A stretch of 64,000 bases of DNA from Sclerotinia nivalis (taxonomy: Eukaryota > Ascomycota > Leotiomycetes > Helotiales > Sclerotiniaceae): NCBI GenBank assembly GCA_029531795.1, contig JAPEIS010000007.1:1798001-1862000 (forward strand), written 5' to 3'. Of this stretch, positions 59,576 to 64,000 are shown piece by piece; the first letter of the stretch is position 1; the number at the start of each line of letters is the position of its first letter. The notes under the pieces are model-generated. The model was not told the DNA's origin. It did no database searches and worked only from the letters and a program-made list of their open reading frames with translations. A program made the position numbers and the translations under genes.

Positions 59576-61652
59576 TCGCTTGGGAGAAAAAGAACTAGAT
59601 CCAATGGTTGCATAAAATACATAATTGAAATCTCATCCCATAGTTTTCAAACTGAAGGTCTAAGGAGTCTCGAGCCATCAAGGTGTGGTCGTCTGTTGGA
59701 TTTCACATACATCCATTGAAGCTGTGAGCATTCTCGAACTAAACCAAATCCACTCGTAATAGTAGAAATATTAAGCCGCATGTCGCCATCAAATCATACC
59801 AAAGCTACCCCAGACGAAACTTGCGGCTGTGCAACAGCGGGAGGAATAAGCTTATTCATCTAAATGCAGATGATTAATTGTTTCTCCACATAGCTAATGA
59901 GCCTCATATCGTAATGTCTCGGGGTAGGCTGGCGTTGGCCCCCAATACGGACTTTCGTCCCAAAATGGAAAATGCATGGGTATGCTTATGCGCATGCATA
60001 AATAGTTTCCATTTGGAGTCGACAACTTTTTTTTTGCAATGTCGCAAGCGAAATACTCGAGTAGATGTGCAGCTTTAAAAGATGATTCCTTGTTTTCTAT
60101 CACTATCCTTGTGCGACTGAAGATTTTTCATGGTTCGAAATGCAGAGGAAGTTCTGGGCTCCTGGCTTTTGGTCTTAGTTCTCAGTATTGACTTGTCGTT
60201 GTTATTGGGTATTTCAAGAGTAGCAAAATGAAAGTTAATATTTTCCCCGTATTCGAGAATTCATTGAGTTCTGTTCTGTATGGCCTTGTTGTGGCAGTGA
60301 ATAAACCCTCAGAAATAATAATAAATAGCAAAATTACAATTTCCATTTCCCAATCTCTCTTCAAATTCCTAAACCTAATCAACATCAATTAATACCCATA
60401 CTATACCTCGAGCTCCTACCAACTCACTCTCCTCTCCTATCCTCTCCATACCTACAAACATCAACACCCCATCCCATCAGCATACATCCCAACAACATAT
60501 ATACCATCCATCCCATCCCGCCCCCCTTCCCATTCAATCCCAACCCCATAAAATAAACTCCACAAACCCAATTCTTACATCATCCCTATCCCCATCCCGC
60601 AAACGAAACTCTCGGCTAATCTCATCTCCCCCTTTTTCCTTTCCCTTTTCCCCATTTCCTCACAACAAATCCAATCCAATCCAATCCAACTCAACCTAAA
60701 ATACCATACCAAGCAAATACCGAGGATAAAATTGCGGAAATGGATGGGAACTAGTGGGTGAATTTTTAGGTATCCGAGGATATATATACACATACATACA
60801 TACATACATACATACATACATACATACATACCATTTGTACTTCCACATCCTCATTTCCTCTTCACCATTATCACGCAAATCCTCCATCCTACCACAAATA
60901 AAACCATCCATTCCATCTATTTACAGACAATTACCAAATCATACTCTATACATTCAAAGAGGACCTGCTATTCATTCATTATCATCTCATCTCTCACATC
61001 ACATAGAAACACATACAAATAATCAAAAGAAAAGACACCATACTAGATGATAATTCATAATCCATTCATTCCATTTCAAGACCTCCCAACCATCTATCTA
61101 TCCAACTTTTATAATGCGAAAAATATGCCCCAGTTTTATCCATGCTGTCTTGCCGTTCAATTTCATTTCACCGCCATTATAATCTATATCGAGAGCCTGA
61201 GCCTCAGCTCAAACCATACGTAACAGAGCCGTCATTCATCATCTGACGCAAAATGGATGAATGAAAGCGTAGAATCAGTCATCAAAAGCGCCAGCCAAAC
61301 CAACCATACACAAGAAAAGACGCCATTTCCTGGTGCCAAAACATAATTCCCAAAAAGTCAGACTACTATCATGATTCAAAATCTCGTCCGAGTCTAAATT
61401 CCAATCATGCATAAGAAAGACTGGCATTCATCCATAGTACCTTAAAACCTCGGACCCAAGCGCCAATTTACCGCTCAATCCATCCGAGTCACACGCCACC
61501 ATTGGCTGTACAACGGTATATCAAATTCTCTCCAGTCCTGCTGTTTTTCCCGCGTACACAATCAAGCCCGGTCTAGGAACGCCTGTCTTCACCACACAAA
61601 AACGGAAACACCAAATGAAGGAACTTCACCACGTCAGACCTCAGACATTAGC
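59576..61652. other. Intergenic DNA with simple repeats
   Basis: No gene is recognised. 60400-60700 and 60840-61130 are C/A/T-biased on the plus strand. The adjacent regulator's 3' end lies at the right. Upstream P450 sequence that should lie at 59576-60400 could not be identified. Confidence 0.55.
60789..60832. repeat. CATA microsatellite
   Basis: About eleven uninterrupted CATA units. Confidence 0.95.
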
Positions 61653-63937
61653 TTACATGCCCATCACATTCATGTATGATTGGTCAAACAACGTAAGATT
61701 ATCTCCTCCCATGTGAGGACTGGGCATCGTGCTACCAAATCCAGGGATCTCTCGACTGAAAAGATCCATATCATAGAATCCTCCTGATTCACCACCTTCG
61801 TTATAGTTTATGTCCAAAAATTCGAACATATCATTTGGGTCCGGGGGAAGTGCCGAGCCTGTTCCGCCAAGTAGAGCATCACTATCTGGAGGGGAGTGAG
61901 CCAAGTGACCATTGTATATCGCCGTTGAGTTATCAACGAGAGTCCCCAAAGACTCAAATCCATTTAAATGAGTATCGACTGGGGGTGTGATCCTCTCACC
62001 CACAGAACCTTGCATGCGTTCAAGCTGTGCACGTTGCTTCTCATATGCTAAAGCCGCTTTACGCTTAGCATCCTCACGTCTTGCCGCCTCTCTGGCACGG
62101 CTTATGATATCTTCCATACCCGCTTTTCGAACAGCTGCCTCCAAGAATTGGGTGGCGTAGTCCGCTGATGAGTAGTTATCCCGTAAACCTTCGAGAACAG
62201 TCATGCATAGACAAAATCCGTCTAGAGCGGATTGCCTCTCGTTTTCCTTTGGAGATCTGACCAACAATAAATGAATAATTATAGCTGGAAGTAGAGCTGT
62301 GACGCCCGTGGTGGGCAAGTATCTCTCCAGGTCAAAGTTATGCATATCACGGATAATATTTGTAGTCCCCAAAGCAGCTTTGGTTACCACCTCACGTGAA
62401 AGCTCGAAAAGTGTTGGTGGTTCTGAGTGATTTGGGCCAGCAGGTAAAACCCGTGGCCTGTGCAAGGCAGAAGTCGCGGTAAAGTAAATCATATGTAATA
62501 ATGAACATGCCACGAATACTGGTCGTCCACTACTCTCGTTTTTCATCCGATTCGAATAGACACATGCTTGGGGAAGATTTTCCTTCCAGTGGTCGAGTGC
62601 TAAATCGCATTGTTCGACCTCTTCTGTTGACGCTGACTTCTTGGGAAATAGCATAATTTGTGATGTAGTTCTTCCAGCATCGCTGGCCATACCTTGATGT
62701 CTCCCAAGGACAGAGTATTGTGCTACCAAGACTTGGCTGATACATAAACACAATTGTGCCTTCGAAATACACATAAGAGCCAAGTCTCGTTGAGCCTCAA
62801 CATCTCTTATCAAAGTACATTCCGAAGAAATGATCGAGTTCCGCGGGTCAAGTGCCTTGATCTCGAAATCATCTTCAGTCAACATTGGTACGTCGCAATC
62901 TTCATCCTTGACCCTAGTCGGGCGTCTCATGCCCAATGCGATGAGTCGATCTCTCATAAAACATGACCACCATACTCGCTTTCTCAATTTATGATCAGCG
63001 TCCATTCCTTTCGGGTCTCGATGCAACGCAAGTGTATATGCATGATCTATGGCTCTACCCATCCAATGCCACGTGTCTTTGTAGTCTTCCGGCGTTTCGT
63101 ACCAGTATGTCATGAGAAGGAGGGATTGCACTACGGTTAGCATATCATTTTCGTAATCCAGATCATAGAGGACCTAGATATGGTTAGCATTGCTCCAAGC
63201 TAGTCCATGTAAATTCAGCACGTACTCGGGCCCTCTGGAAGAAAGCCTTCCTCGCTGCTTTCCTCGTACGATATCCAGCACGTTTCAAGCTATCCATTTC
63301 CACAAAAGCCGTCCCAGAAAACATAATTGATTGGAAAAGCAAGAGACTCATTGAGCCAGACACCCCTTCATCATTAATTATTTGTAAAACTTTGTGTAAT
63401 TCCAGAAGTGGCATATATGGATAAATATATTCAATGAAGGCTTGAAGCAGAGCATTTCGTATGGGAGCTTCCGGGATAAGTAATGCGCTTTTCGCCCAAA
63501 GATATTCTATATCGACAGAGGTCATTTTTGAAGGAAGGGGGTTGATGTATGCCGGGAGTGAGTGTTTTAACGAAGGAGGTGGAGAGGATGCCAAACGTGT
63601 GCGAACCAGATCGCCGTGAAGAGAAGCCCGAGATGTTAGTTGTGCGAGTCTTTGCCCATCAATATCGGAGCTTTCCTTTCTACTGAGAGCTGACTGGTCT
63701 GGTAATATTAGTATATCATTGCGCAAGAATCTCGGTCTCTGATCGAGCTCCTACTTACAAATTGAATGGGGTACATGTTGAGATGAATTTGGAAGGGCGT
63801 GCTGAGGTGAATTTGTAATGCTAGCTTCAGACACTCGTCTCAAACCATCGTTCGATATGTGTTGCGGATTTACTAGATTATCTGCGTAGACTTGGAGTGG
63901 AGCTGCCTCAACATTGTCGGTACTACCTCGTTTGGTT
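61653..63937 (-). CDS. Zn2Cys6-type regulator, cutinase/fatty-acid (CTF1/FarA-like), 5' part beyond the window
   Basis: Exons visible: 63759-63937, 63226-63698 and 61653-63173, with introns of 60 and 52 nt at matching phases. The coding region opens inside a codon after a splice acceptor at 63938, so the zinc cluster exon(s) lie to the right of the window. The Fungal_trans domain (PF04082) is clear: FIEYIYPYMPLLELHKVLQI, VVQSLLLMTYWYETPED, then DTWHWMGRAIDHAYTLALHR, and a WWSCFMRDRLIALGMRRPTR segment with DEDCDVPMLT. This last run is characteristic of cutinase transcription factor 1 and Aspergillus FarA/FarB, which activate cutinase or fatty-acid breakdown genes. The tail has a Lys/Arg-rich helix and an acidic Asp/Gly-rich end. 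Confidence 0.88.
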
Positions 63938-64000
63938 CTGTTTATTGTATAAGTCAATAAATTATACAGATTTGAGATTGAGGCTTCCGAGGTCCCGGTG

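Noticed and set aside
1..64000. CRISPR array, operon or riboswitch
   Set aside because: Introns and gene families show a eukaryotic nuclear sequence. No regularly spaced identical repeats were seen beyond simple repeats and coding repeats.

Overview
This is a nuclear contig piece from a filamentous ascomycete. The genes carry short introns (48-84 nt, GT...AG, with CTAAC/CTGAC-type branch sites), sit far apart, and belong to families typical of Pezizomycotina: Zn2Cys6 regulators, DUF3433, DUF7907, DUF7924 and an FSH serine hydrolase. Gene style and repeats look most like Leotiomycetes, perhaps the Sclerotiniaceae (Botrytis/Sclerotinia). That placement is inference, because no marker gene is present.

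Layout. 0-3 kb is low-complexity, pyrimidine-rich intergenic DNA. A five-exon CCCH zinc-finger gene follows on the minus strand (2977-4629). From 6.2 to 9.2 kb lies a nest of mobile elements: a 5'-truncated LINE with a 14-bp target-site duplication, itself hit by a palindromic MITE and three solo LTRs. From 9.2 to 17.4 kb there is no intact gene, only decayed coding fragments. Next come a C2H2 regulator (17414-18592, +), a PaiB-type FMN-binding protein (20583-21371, -), a leucine-rich F-box-like protein (23282-25136, +) and a Zn2Cys6/Fungal_trans_2 regulator whose zinc cluster is assembled across two micro-exons (28765-30838, -).

33.1-35.7 kb is a second mobile-element island: a dead pogo/Fot1-type DNA transposon with a solo LTR in its transposase, then another palindromic MITE. 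Next are a frameshifted DUF7924 gene, a 983-residue repeat-rich hydrophilic protein (39043-42050, +), a conserved membrane-anchored protein gene broken by a 13-bp tandem duplication (42702-45405, +), a probable mitochondrial insertion (a LAGLIDADG endonuclease fragment near 45.6 kb), an FSH serine hydrolase (-), a cysteine-rich single-pass membrane protein (-), a small secreted DUF7907-like protein (+), a 931-residue DUF3433 membrane protein (+), a cytochrome P450 remnant (-) and the 3' part of a cutinase/fatty-acid-type Zn2Cys6 regulator that runs off the right edge (-).

The genes are housekeeping, regulatory and secretory singletons rather than an obvious biosynthetic cluster. The most informative content is the layered mobile-element history, the micro-exon gene, and several genes that appear freshly broken (DUF7924, the 13-bp duplication, P450).
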